Assembly (NCBI GenBank): GCA_023935145.1
Contig: CM043699.1
Span: forward strand, 59,164,638-59,228,637
Source of the DNA: Bretschneidera sinensis
Lineage: Eukaryota; Streptophyta; Magnoliopsida; Brassicales; Akaniaceae
Reading direction: 5' to 3'
Length of the DNA stretch: 64,000 nt
Below the pieces are notes generated by a model that saw only the letters and a list, made by a program, of their open reading frames with translations, was not told the DNA's origin and ran no database searches. Shown here one piece after another: positions 35,456-45,758 of this stretch. Positions within the stretch are counted from its first letter, which is position 1. Each line of letters begins with the position of its first letter. Both the position numbers and the translations under genes were made by a program.

Positions 35456-36245
35456 TTGGAAAAAAATATTCATGCTCTCACTCCAACTACATTCACTATC
35501 TATAGGTGGAATTGGGGTATATGTTATCATCAGGGGGTTGGGATCAACGAAAACAAAAAGTGGGGAGATTCTTCTGCTCTTAGAGGGTTTGGAAAAGAAA
35601 GACTTAGAAGAAAAGGGTGGTGAGAAACTACTAGCTTTCTGGCCATGGGAAGCGGGGTTTAAATAGTGTATGCCACCCAAATCTTATCATAGGTCACTGC
35701 CCAAAAAACTCAATGAAAAATAAGGATTTATGGAATCAAGAAGAGCCAAATCTCTCAAATCTGAACTGATCAATAATTAATCTCAACGCCTATCCTAATC
35801 TGAGTCAATCCATCTTAGCTGCTCGGAGCGTGTCCAATATTTAGGCCTTGACATGAACTTTATTTGTCATAAAAATACAATCCTTCACCAAGATTTTTGA
35901 GAAGATTTCACACAAGTTGTCAAGGTGGAAAGCTAAGTAACTTTCACATGCTAGTTGATCAAATCAGCTTTAGCTTCCTTTCCTATTTACGTGATCGATG
36001 ACTATCAATCATCAACCTTTCTATTGGGCAAGGAGAGTGGGATGGAGAAAAGAAAATCCACTCGGTAGCCATAAAGGTCCTGAAGTTACCCAAAAATCAA
36101 AAAAGGTTTAGGCAATCGGTTTTTCTCATATATAAATAAAGCTTTCCCTGCCAAACAAGCATAGGCTTCATCAAACAGATCCTTCAAGACAAGTAGGTTA
36201 TTTATTCAATGTTGAAAATTTGATTAACTTCAAGAAAAGTTTTAT
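35456..36245. other. Unassigned intergenic sequence
   Basis: No ORF with a recognisable family is present. A TATA-like ATATATAAATAAAG lies at about 36,130-36,142 in a region that reads like a plant core promoter, but no gene follows. It could be a fragment of an unidentified LTR. Confidence 0.4.
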
Positions 36246-37213
36246 AGTCTGTTTGGTTTAAATGAATTCTAAAATATGGAATTCAATTGAACTTCATAGG
36301 TTACTGTGTTTGGTTTGCTAATGAGATGTAGATTTCATTTACAAATGAATTGACTTCATGTTTGGTTTAACAATAAAAGTGTAGAATTCATATGAATTCT
36401 AGTGGAATTGAGTAAACTTCATGCAATGAACTCTACACTTGAGCTTTTATAAAATTGAAAGGACAAAATTATCCTTCTTTATTACTTTATGTCTAGGTTA
36501 TTTTTCTACTTCTACATATGTCTCTCGTGCTTTTGCAAGTCTCCCGTGCTTATTTGTATCTATTTAACTCATTTTCTCTTTCAATTTGAGTTGTTGCGTT
36601 GATTTTAGGTTTCCTTTCAAGTTCTCTCTCTAAACAGTCCTAGAACTTCTGAACATTTTCTTCTCATTCCATGAACATCTTTCTTTCTACATATCATTGT
36701 TCAGCAACTTTTTTGGTTCTTTTCTACAATATTTTGCAGTTTTATTGTTATTATTATGTAGTAGTATTTCTGCAACAATATTTTTGCAGTATCTCCAGCA
36801 TTTTTCTGCACTTTTGTTTGAAGTTTTCTGATCTTTTTTTGGTTTTTTTCTGTCATTTTCTGTAGTAGTATTTCTATAGTATTTGTGTAAACATAAAATT
36901 CATTTCAATTCTACAGTTTAAGTAAGACATTGGGATAAAAAGTGTTATAAACTATATAATAATACTAAGGGTATTTAAGTAAAGTTTATTAAATGAATTG
37001 TTGTTAATTCCAAACACAAAATTCATTTCAATTCTACAATTTAAGTAAGACTATACCAAACATGAAAATTTATTTGAGGTCATTTGCAAATGAATTCTGA
37101 TTTCAATTCATTTGAAAATGAGGTGCGAATTCATTTGTAAATGAATTCTACTTTCAGTCTATTTTCAAATGAACTGAATTCTATACTTAAGATCATAACA
37201 AACAGAGTGTTAG
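36246..37213. mobile_element. MITE-like element with imperfect inverted ends
   Basis: The left end 'gtctgtttggtttaaatga' and the reverse complement of the right end ('ctctgtttgttatgatc') are similar. Both ends carry many copies of an AATTCATTT / AAATGAATT motif in opposite orientations (for example 36,335-36,360 and 37,090-37,150). No transposase is encoded. A 'gtttggt' end suggests an hAT-type MITE. The target duplication is not clear. Confidence 0.5.
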
Positions 37214-37930
37214 GGTAAATTACAAATACCTATCTAAGGTTTAGGGGGTCATTACTTTTATTTTTAATTTCAAAAAAGACAAAAACCTATTTTGACCTAA
37301 ATACCCTGTTAATTTTTAATGGAACTGATAAAAAGTCAAACTTGCATAAATGCAAGGGAAAATTTCATCCTAATGTGCCACAGTTAAAGTATTACCAATA
37401 GAGTGCGAAGAAATTTCTATTAACATAAAAGGTGGCCTTATTCATACAAGTGTGAGAATCTTGTCACACATTAACATATACTTTTATACCCATCATTTCT
37501 CCTCTGACACTAGGCATCATCTCTCTTTCATTTTTTTTTTCTCTCTCTCTCCTCTCTTCCTCACATGTCTTAATACTTTTTTCTTTCTTTAATTATTTGT
37601 TTAACTCTCTCTTACCTCCTCTCTCTTGTTGTCTCTTTTTTTAATAATTTCTTCATTTCACTCTCTTTCATCCTTCATCTCTTTCACAATGTCTCCATGG
37701 AAAGTATCTTCCTTTTTCTTCTTCCTCTTTTTTTCTTCTTATTTCCAAATTTCTTCCTCTTGATCTTAGAAAAATCTCATAGTTCCTCATCTTTTTACTC
37801 TCCCCCTCTAAATAAAATCTCAAAATCTCAAACTCTTAACAAACCTTTTCTCTCTCATCATTCTCTCTTTCTAAAAAAAATGACATACATATTGACCCTC
37901 ACTTTTTTCTTCTCTCTTTCATCTTATTAT
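37214..37930. other. Intergenic: 'gtttagggggtcattac' block and CT-rich low complexity
   Basis: The first 60 bp, 'gggtaaattacaaatacc' with 'ggtttagggggtcattac', resembles one end of a widespread class of plant DNA-transposon termini, but no inverted partner was found. From about 37,510 the plus strand is strongly CT-rich. The apparent ORF in it (37,697-37,933) is low complexity and probably not a gene. Confidence 0.5.
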
Positions 37931-38376
37931 TAGGGTTGAACTTGAGCCGGGCTTTTATCGAGCTATTTGAGCTTGAGCTCGATCAAAGCACGACTCGATA
38001 GATTGAGCTCAAGCTTGAAAATTAGGCTTGACTAGCTTATCGAGCCGAGCTCAAATACTTTAAGGTTTGGTTTGAAAGGCTCTCGAACAATTCGATAAGG
38101 TATTATCAAGTTCGAGCCAAGCCGAGCTCGAGCTAATATTTATTAAAATTAGAGTCCAGGCTTGAGCTCAAGTTCGAATGGGCAATCTAAAGCTCAGGCC
38201 CGTGCTCGAGGTCGAAGTCGAATAGGCTCGCTTGTTAACGAGCTCGAGCCATCAGAAAATTGACCGAAGTCGAGCTCGATTCAATCTCGAGTTAGAACTT
38301 GAGCCTGTTCATTTTAAGTTGAACCGAACTTGAACACCTAAATATTTTGGCTTGACTCGGTTCAAGTCCACCCTTA
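37931..38376. mobile_element. hAT-like MITE of the 'GAGCTCGAG' type
   Basis: The left end TAGGGTTGAACTTGAGCCG is matched by the complement of the right end, TAAGGGTGGACTTGAACCG. The flanking 8-mers CTTATTAT (37,923-37,930) and CTTACGAT (38,377-38,384) agree at 6 of 8 positions, fitting the 8-bp duplication of hAT elements. The interior is full of GAGCTCGAGC-type words, as in a MITE type common in plants. It has no coding capacity. Confidence 0.7.
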
Positions 38377-38496
38377 CTTACGATCGCAGATCCATAGAGA
38401 CCAAGATGAAAGTAGAGGTGGACATAGGGTAAAGTGCCCTTCAAAGATTTAAAAAATATATATATTAAAGGAAAAGATGATAAGTATGATATATAA

Positions 38497-38563
38497 GCCA
38501 TGTTTGGGTTTGTATTTAAGCTAACTTACTTTAAGAAAACTTAAATATAAACCAAAACATGGC
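38497..38563. repeat. 67-bp near-perfect hairpin
   Basis: Arm GCCATGTTTGGGTTTGTATT plus TAAG is mirrored by CTTAAATATAAACCAAAACA plus TGGC, with two mismatches in 24 bp and a loop of about 19 nt. It is either a tiny MITE or a hairpin that could be transcribed into a small RNA precursor. Nothing near it looks like a gene. Confidence 0.75.
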
Positions 38564-38867
38564 TATAGATAGAACCCCCCCCCCCCCTCCCCCCAAAAAA
38601 AAAAAAATCACTTACCACTCCCTTAATTGTTTCTAAGCTGCTATAAACTTTGCAAATTTTTTTCTTCAAATTTTCCTTATTTACTAGTATTAGACTCCTA
38701 CAGAGGTACACTACTCTTTTTAGCCCATATAAATTTTGCCTAAATTATTTTTTTTTCCTTAACTTCTTTACTAAGTACTTATATAGTTCTACACTTCTTT
38801 TACCTACGTAGAGATTGAGATTCGGTGAAAGAAAAAGAAAATTGGTTGCATTATTTTAACTAGATGT
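38564..38867. other. Intergenic, C/A homopolymer runs
   Basis: It contains a C run followed by an A run (about 38,574-38,607) and AT-rich sequence. Nothing else was recognised. It forms the left flank of the Tat2 LTR. Confidence 0.6.
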
Positions 38868-39331
38868 TGATGCCAAAAATCTGCTTGGAACACAAAAGGT
38901 CGGGAAACAAAACCTGCACGAACAAAGACCAAAGAAACCCTAAGGAGTCGTCGAAGGATCGAAGAGGTTGTACCTTTGGAGGGAATCTAAGATGCCTAAA
39001 TTAGAATAAGGATCAAATTATGAAAGCTTTAAAAAGTAGAGTGTTTTTCTGTATGTATCTTTTGATAGTGAGAGCCCCCTTATAAAGTGTGGGAGATGGA
39101 ATCTCGATAAGAATGTAACTACTGATAAGATTGATCTTTATTTAAATTTTGAGTATCCTGATAGAATCAGGACTTGTCTGGAGATGAAATTGAGCTTATC
39201 CATGGGCTGGAGTATGTGATATTATCATTTTGCCCTTTTTCTATGTGTCTTGTTTTTAGTGGGAGAACCTTTTTGACATTTTATGACTGCCATATGTCGC
39301 TATGTCATTGGACAGGGAATTTTTCCCTACA
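38868..39331 (-). repeat. Tat2 3' LTR
   Basis: The minus strand reads TGTAGGGAAAAATTCC ... GCAGATTTTTGGCATCA, 464 bp, TG...CA. It has a TATA box-like TTTATAAGGGGGCTC (plus strand about 39,071-39,085) and the 'ttaggcatcttagattccctcc' block shared with Tat1. A polypurine tract lies on its upstream (right) side and no primer site or gag lies on its left. It is therefore the 3' LTR of an element whose body lies to the right. An AGATG word occurs near both borders but is offset by one or two bases from the LTR ends. Confidence 0.75.
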
Positions 39332-39353
39332 TTAGATGCCCCCACTTCCTTAA
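39332..39353 (-). other. Tat2 polypurine tract
   Basis: The minus strand reads AGGAAGTGGGGGCATCTAA directly before the LTR start. It is the only purine-rich tract at this border and shows that internal sequence lies to the right. Confidence 0.65.
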
Positions 39354-39399
39354 GTGAAATTATACAGTTGAGGAAGTAGTTTGTGGAATGCTTGATTTA

Positions 39400-40480
39400 A
39401 AAAGCATCTTAGCGTGCTTGGGATGAAGTAGCTAAGGTTTGTTATGTTGTGCTCTATATGAGGTGGTCGAGGCTTTGAGATGGCCAAAACATGAGAGCTT
39501 GGAATGAAGTAGCTAAGGCTTGATGTATTTTTCTCGACGTACGATGGATGAGGCTTGATATGGTTGAAGCATAAAAGAACTTTGGAAAGGTGTGCTTAGC
39601 ATAAAGTAGCTGAGGCTTGATGTATCGTGCTCGGTGTGCAGTGGCTGAAGCTTAAGATGATCGAAGCATGAGAGAGCTTTGGCAAGGTTTGCTTGGTATA
39701 AAGTAGCCAATGCTTGATGCATTGTGCATGACGTACGATGGCTGAAGCATGAGAGCTTAGCAAGGTGTGCTTGTCATGAAGTAGCCAAGGCTTGATACGT
39801 CATGCTCGACATACGGTGGTAGATGTTTGAGATAGGCGAAGCATGAGAGCTTGGCATGAAATAGCCAAGGCTTAATGTGTCGTGTTCGGTATGCGGTGGT
39901 CGATGCTTGAGATGGCCGAAGTGTGAGAGCTTAACATGATGTAGCTAAGGCTTAATGCGTCGAGCTCAGTATGTGGTGGCTAAGGCTTTAAATGGATGAA
40001 TTGTGAGAGCTTGGCATGAAGTAGCCAAGGCTTAATGCGTGTTGCTCAACGTGCGGTGGTTGAGGCTTGAGATGGCCGAAGCATAAGAGAGCTTTGGTAA
40101 GGTGTGCTTGGTATGAATTAGCCAAGGCTTGATGCATCGTGCTTGGTGTGCGGTGGCTAAGGGCTTGAGATGGGCGAAGCATGAGAGCTTGGCAAGGTGT
40201 GATTGCCATAAAGTAGCAAAAGCTTAATACATCGTGCTCGACGTGTGGTGACTGAGGCTTGAGATTATCGAAGCGTGAGAGCTTTGCATGATGTTCTTAG
40301 CATGAAGTAGCCAAGGCTTAATGTGTCATGCTCGACATGCGGTGACCAAGGCTTGAGATGGTCGAAGTGTTAGAGCTTTCATGATGTTTGGCATGAAGTA
40401 GCCAAGGCTTAATACGTCATACTCGGGGTGCAGTGGCTGGGGTTTGAGATGGCTAAAACATGAGAGCTTGGTAAAATGTG
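39400..40480. repeat. Tandem array, about 12 units of 70-98 bp, in the Tat2 3' region
   Basis: The word GAAGTAGCCAAGGC (or a close variant) recurs near 39,425, 39,508, 39,604, 39,701, 39,778, 39,868, 39,938, 40,018, 40,116, 40,212, 40,304 and 40,396. Each copy is followed by 'ttgatgcgtcgtgctcg' and 'gcggtggctgaggcttgaga' type sequence. Unit length varies by internal indels. Tat-lineage elements are known to carry variable tandem repeats between integrase and the 3' LTR, and the position fits. The ORFs read from it are repeat artefacts. Confidence 0.85.
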
Positions 40481-40489
40481 CTTAGCACT

Positions 40490-40612
40490 AGTGTGCGAAC
40501 GGTGGGTAGTGTGCATTGTAGGCATGGTGCGCACGACAGTTTGTGTGTAGCAGGTAGTGTGCGCGTAATAGGCAATGAGTAGTAGCAGGTAGTGTGCACG
40601 CAACAAGCAGTG
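40490..40612. repeat. 20-bp minisatellite, left segment
   Basis: Copies of a TAGTGTGCGCGCAGCAGG-type unit, rich in CpG, run up to the left border of element D. The array continues at 45,578-45,758 and 57,532-57,560, so two insertions have split it into three. Confidence 0.8.
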
Positions 40613-42282
40613 TGTCACGGTTTCCACCATTGAGAATGGTGCTAACGTGGTGTGTGTGCAATATATGTGTGTCGAGGTACTATTCATTGAAATGTTGGGC
40701 ATCGAGATGTTAGATGTCAAGGTGTTATTGTTGGCACGATGGCACTTTTATAAATAAGTGCATAGTGTCGAGCCACTACGTGTCGAGTTGTCACGATAGA
40801 ACTCTGTTAAATAAGTGTGTAGTGTTGAGCTATTTAAAGTTGGCACGATGGCACTTTTGTAAATAAGTATGTAGTGTCGAGTTGCTATGTGTCGAGCTGC
40901 TTAGAGTTGGCACAATGGAATTTTAGTAAATATGGTTTTAAGTGGGATATAAATAATGGGAATTTTTTTGGTGTATCATAAAAATGTAAGTAATTTAATT
41001 ATGTTTTTGGAGTTAGATTTTTGGTGACAAGTTGATTTATTAAGGCCATTATGATGGCTCAAGCATCAAGGATGTTTCCTCTTATTAAAGTCCTAAACAA
41101 CTTAAGGCTCTTTAGGGGGGTGAGCTCGGTTCTCACTAGTGTTGAGCTGCTTGCTTGGGTGTCGAGTAGCTTAGGAGTCGAGGAGCTTCTATGTGTTGTG
41201 GAGCTTCCTGAATGGATTTCTTGTGAGTGTTGCTTGGTGATGCCCTCTTGCCCCAAACAGCGTGTTGCTTTTGTAGTCATGTGTGAATGCACTTTGGAGA
41301 GGGATGATATGGTGTTGGCTCTCCACCATCTCGATGGCGCATGTTGACATATCGGTTGTGGCACATGTACGTACTAAGTGAGCTACCCAAGGAAACTTGG
41401 TGTGCGAGTTCTAGGCCATCTAAATGGGTGACTAAAGTCTCCATGAAGTGGGAAGCTTAGTGGATGGTATTGGTAGTATGGAAAATACCAATAATGTGCT
41501 CTTATTTTTTGGCAGAGGGTTTGACCCTAGATTCGCTATCGGGGTCGTTATCTGCTTGTCATTTGGCATTAAATGAGAAAGCAAGTGTGCGTGTTTCATA
41601 ATGAATTGAGGCATTTCGATGGGATGTTAGCTTTGATTATGCTAGTGTGAAAGAATGAAGATCAGAAGTACAATGAGAGCGACATTATGCATTGTTTAGC
41701 ATGCTATAATGCGTGCTATGACCCTTCGGATGATTTGAGTTCCGTGGTAGAACTCTTGTGGTTGTTGGTCCACATTCTTGTAAGCAACATGATGTTCGAC
41801 AACATTATGTTGGTGAGCGAGTATGGCATATAGGTTGCGGGTCTATGAGCAAGTGGCGTGCATGGATGTCAATGATAAGACATTTCTATGATGTCTTATG
41901 GATCGAGTTGGGCTTGACTCTTGTCTTGTGGAAAGAGCAAGTGTCCCTCATTTAAGGGTCGAATACATTATGTTAGCTCAACATATGGTGTGGTTGATCA
42001 ACAGGGCTTCCATATTAGTCAAGCATAAGGCAATTAGTTGCGTACTTGGTAGCCGATAAGCATCGAGTTAAGCCATTGTCATATCAAAGGGCACGAACAA
42101 TTCATGTCAAATTAGAATTGAGATTCATGAAAGAATTATGTGTTCTTTATGGTTTCGTTGAGTTTTTCTTAAGGTATTCTTGAGGCGAAATGCGATTTAA
42201 AAATTAGACTGACGTTGACTTAGAGAAGTCTTGGTGCCACACGGTCCTTTAGATTTTGGGGATAATCTCTAGGATCGTGATA
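40613..42282 (+). repeat. Element D 5' LTR
   Basis: The LTR is 1,670 bp. Near 40,733-40,935 it has tandem copies of a unit of about 66 bp ('gttggcacgatggcactttt' ... 'gtgtcgagctgctatgtgtcgag'), one of them partial. The 3' end is GATCGTGATA where the 3' LTR has GATCGTGTCA. Apparent ORFs within it are non-coding. Confidence 0.9.
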
Positions 42283-42284
42283 GT

Positions 42285-42296
42285 TGGTATCAGAGT
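42285..42296 (+). other. Element D primer-binding site (initiator tRNA-Met type)
   Basis: TGGTATCAGAGT follows the LTR end by two bases and matches the standard TGGTATCAGAGC except at the last base. Element E carries the full match at 63,311-63,322. Confidence 0.9.
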
Positions 42297-42324
42297 GTTG
42301 CTTGACTACCTGTACGAAACAACC

Positions 42325-42611
42325 ATGGTAGAAAAAAATATATATTTGAGAACTCCCAACAGATTAAGGAGTTCCGTATGAAGATTGAGAACTCCCAACG
42401 GATCAAGGAGTTTCACATGAAGATTAAGAACTCCCAACAGATCGAGGAGTTTCGTACGAAGACTTTTGCATTTGAGAAATCCCAACAAATCGAGGAGTTT
42501 CGTATGAAGATTGAGAACTCCCAACGGATGGAAGAGTTCCGTATGAAGATTTTTTCCGTTGAGAACTCCCAACGGATCGAGGGGTTCCATATGAAGATTT
42601 ATTCCATTTAG
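42325..42611 (+). pseudogene. Element D gag-like peptide-repeat ORF
   Basis: ATG 42,325 lies in ACCATGG, 42 bases after the LTR end, the same spacing and context as element E gag. From 42,348 six tandem units read ENSQRIEEFRMKI with variations; units are 39 bp, or 48 bp where three extra residues (FAF or FSV-like) are added. They end at a TAG near 42,610. The ATG and the repeat are in different frames; one base lost in the A run at 42,331-42,338 would explain this. Predicted character is charged and helical. Element E gag has NDSQRLEELE at the same place, so D appears to have amplified this motif. Confidence 0.6.
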
Positions 42612-43916
42612 ATAATGGTAAGTAGCTAAGGAATCAGGTATGTGTGTGCTCATTAATTTGGGAGAGTATAACCTTTTGAAATATGCACAAATATGTTTCT
42701 TAAAGACACGTTAGAGTTTGTGCTTGCGTCCTTGTCCAAGAAAATGGATTTGCACTTGAAGCATGGTTGTTGAGCACATTGGTTGTGATTGTGGCCCTTA
42801 TGTTCTAGTTGTACTATGCAATTCAATTATCCTATTTAGATTTGAGTTGTGTTGTGTTAGTCTTTAAGGTCTAGGATCAGATCTTGTGCAAAAGCACTTT
42901 GTCATAATGGTTTCCTTAGTAAAATCAAGGTTGCCATGTTGAGTTTGGGAAGCTGATTTCCCTTGCCATAGATTTGGTGTTGAGATGAATTATGGGAGAA
43001 AAGCCACAGTGTTAAGAAATGGCACATTCGAGTTTGAGTTTTGAGTAAGGTCCCTTGGAAATGAAGGGTTTCCTTTGTATTATTATAGCCTTGAGTTGTG
43101 AGTTTGAGTGGGAGAGCCCCTCAAACCTAAACTTAATGTTCATTATGGTGTTCTTCAAGAGTGGTGACACTTTGAGTTTCATTTGGGACTAGAGAAGGGT
43201 GTTGCTAGAGGGCGGTTGGCTTGTGAGCCACACCTTTAGAGGTGTATCCCTATTTACGTCCTCATTTGATTTTATAAAAGGAGCATGATTAGTTCATAGT
43301 GTATTTTGCAGTTAGGTTTCCTTGACTGGCAGGTTTGCCAAGTTTTGAGATTTGATTTTAGCTCTGTGGAGCTTGAGTTTAGGGTAAGCCATATAGCTGG
43401 AGCCTAACAACTTCGTGTTGGTAAATGCGCACTCAAGACAGTTAAAGGACCAGAAGAAAAGACCTTTGAATAGGGCATGATTGCCTCGTCTAGAAGGGCG
43501 CACCAAAGAGAGAGTGGGGCCACATGAGTGTGGTTAGCATAATATCTACTTTAGGGGAGTTCTCTAACAGGTGAGATTGTTAAAGAGTGTGGCATTTCAT
43601 TTGAGGCAAGTTAAAGGGTTATCTATTGGTGTGGCGAAGAAAGTCGCACACCCCGTTGAGGGTTGTGTTTGTTTTGAAGTTGAGTTATCTAGGAAGTGTT
43701 CTAGTTGACTTTGAATTAAGATTTGAGATGAGCTTATTTGTTCCTTATGATAAGGAATGTGAGTGTTCATCTTTGATCGAGCCTATAGTGTTGGGCGACA
43801 GACTCTTGGAGTCTATGGTTTAGCACATGTGGTGCTCTATCAATAATGGGAAGTTGACAAAAATGGTTCTTATTTGATGCGTCGATGAGGGCATTAACAT
43901 TGTGAGTGAGGGAGAA
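42612..43916 (+). other. Element D internal non-coding region
   Basis: There is no recognisable protein domain on either strand. A purine-rich 'gtgagtgagggagaa' at about 43,902-43,916 serves as a candidate polypurine tract directly before the 3' LTR. Confidence 0.75.
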
Positions 43917-45572
43917 TGTCACAGTTCGCACCATTGAGAATGGTGTTAACATGGTGTTTACAATATATGTGCATCGAGGTACTATGCATTGAGATGCTGG
44001 GAAACGAGATGCTAGGTCTCAAGGTGCTAGAGTTGGCATGATGGAACTTTTGTAAATAAGTGTGTAGTGTCGAGCTACTATATGTCGAGCTGTTTAGAGT
44101 TGGCACGATGGTACTTTTGTAAATAAGATCGTAATGTCGAGCTACTACGTGTCAAGCTATTTAGAGTTGGCACGATGGCATTTTAGTAAATACGGTTTTC
44201 AGTGTGAGATAAATAATGATATCTTTTATGGTGTATCATAAAAATATAAGTAATGTAATGATGCTTTCAGAATTAGCTTTTGGTGAAAGGATGATTTATT
44301 AAGGCCATTATAATGGCTTAAGCATCAAGGATGTTTCCTCTTAACAAAGGCCAAAACGACTTAAGGCTCTTGGGGGGGGGGGGGGGGAGGGGAGTGAGCT
44401 CGGTGATCATTGGTGTCGAGTTGCTTGGGTATCGACTTACTTGCTTAGGTGTTGACTTGCTTGCTTGGGTGTTGAGTAGCTTAGGAGTTGAGGAGCTTTT
44501 TGAATGGGTTTTTTGTGAACATTGCCTGGTGGTGCCCTCTTGTCCCAAACATCGCGTTGCTTCTGTATTCATGTGTGAATTCATTTTGGAGAGGAATGAT
44601 ATGGTGTCAGCTCTCCACCAGCCCAGTGGCGCACGTTGACACATCGGTTGTGGCATGTGTGCACACTAAGTGAGCTACCCAAGGAAAAATGGTGTGCGAG
44701 TTCTAGGCAATCTAAATAGCTAACTAAAGTCTCTATGAAGTGGGAAGCTTAATGGACAAAATTGGTAGTTTGGAAAAGATTAAAATTGCGCTCTTGTTTT
44801 ATAGCAGAGGGTTTAACCCTAGATTCGCTATCGAGGTCGTTATCGGCTTGCCATTTGGTGTTAAATAGGAATGCAAGTGTGCATGCTTCATAAGATATTG
44901 AGGTATTTCGATGGGTTGTTAGCTTTGATTATGCTAGTATGCTAGCATGAAGATTGGAAGCACAATGAAGGTGACATTGTGCATTGTTTATCACGCTATA
45001 ATGCGTGCTATAACCTTTCGGATGATTTGAGTTCAGTGGTAGAACTCTTATGGTTGTTGGGCCACATTCTTGTAAGCACCACGATGTTCAACAACATTAT
45101 CTTGGCGAGTGAGTATGGCAAAGAGCTTGCGGGTCTATGGGCAAGTGGCGTGCAAGGATGTCAATGATAAGACATTTCTATGATGTCTTATGGATCGAGT
45201 TAGGCTTAGATCTTGTCTTGTGGAAAGAGCAAGAACCCCTCATTTAAGGGTCAAATACATTATTTTAGCTCGACATATGGTGTGGTTGATCAAGAGGGAT
45301 TCCATATTAGTCAAGTATGAGGCAATTAGTGCATGCTTAGTAGCGGACAAGTATAGAGTTAAGCCATTGTCATATGAAAGCTCACGGATGATTCTTGTTA
45401 AATGAGAATTGAGATTCAAGAAAGAATGATGGGTTCTTTGTGGTCTGATTAACCTGTTCTTAAGGCATTCTTGAAGCGAAATGCGATTTAAAAATTAGGC
45501 TGGCCTAGATTTTGAGAAGTTTGGTGCCGCACAGTCCTTTAGATTTTGGGGATAATCTTTAGGATCGTGTCA
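43917..45572 (+). repeat. Element D 3' LTR
   Basis: The LTR is 1,656 bp, TGTCACAG ... GATCGTGTCA. It is collinear with the 5' LTR but has three rather than about four of the internal 66-bp units, and has a 16-G run at 44,372-44,387 where the 5' LTR has six G. It is followed by CAGTG and the minisatellite. Confidence 0.9.
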
Positions 45573-45577
45573 CAGTG

Positions 45578-45758
45578 CGCGCGTGGCAGGTAGTGTGCGC
45601 AGTAGGCGAGCGCGCAATAGGTAGTGTGCGCGCAACAGGCAATGTGCATGCAGCTAGCAATGTACACACGCATCTAGTAGTGTGCGCGTAGTAGGCAGTG
45701 TGCGCGTAGCAAGCTATGTGCGCACAGTAGGTAGTTTGCGCGCAGTGGGCAGTGTACG
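45578..45758. repeat. 20-bp CpG-rich minisatellite, middle segment between D and B
   Basis: About nine units of AGTGTGCGCGCAGTAGGC type sit exactly between the target duplications of element D (left) and element B (right). Confidence 0.88.

Larger units (their letters stand above)
40613..45572 (+). mobile_element. Element D: non-autonomous LTR retrotransposon related to element E
   Basis: It has LTRs at 40,613-42,282 and 43,917-45,572 (TGTCACGG / TGTCACAG starts, GATCGTG-TCA type ends) and is flanked by the direct repeat CAGTG (40,608-40,612 and 45,573-45,577). A tRNA-iMet primer site is at 42,285-42,296. The 1.63-kb interior has no protease, RT or integrase. It encodes only a short peptide-repeat ORF that resembles the N-terminus of element E gag. 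Part of the LTR (41,040-41,280) resembles part of E's LTR. It would depend on proteins from an autonomous relative. Hand comparison shows clear LTR divergence, so it is old. Confidence 0.88.

Noticed and set aside
37697..37933. 78-residue ORF rich in Phe, Leu and Ser resembling a membrane peptide
   Set aside because: It is encoded by CT-rich low-complexity DNA; there is no family and no promoter, and it ends in a MITE.
38868..39331. Solo LTR interpretation of the Tat2 LTR
   Set aside because: A polypurine tract and Tat-style tandem-repeat 3' region adjoin it on the correct side, and the near-matching AGATG words do not abut the LTR ends.
39513..40720. Minus-strand ORFs with repeated 'HQALA-YQA' type peptides
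   Set aside because: They are translations of the 70-98 bp and 20-bp tandem arrays and have no start context or conserved frame across units.
41051..41364. 98-103 residue ORFs in element D, also seen at 44,331-44,656
   Set aside because: They lie within the D LTRs, are open on both strands by chance, and the two LTR copies differ by frame-changing indels.
45578..45758. CRISPR-like array of 20-bp repeats
   Set aside because: The units are contiguous and variable with no unique spacers, in a plant nuclear context; this is a minisatellite.
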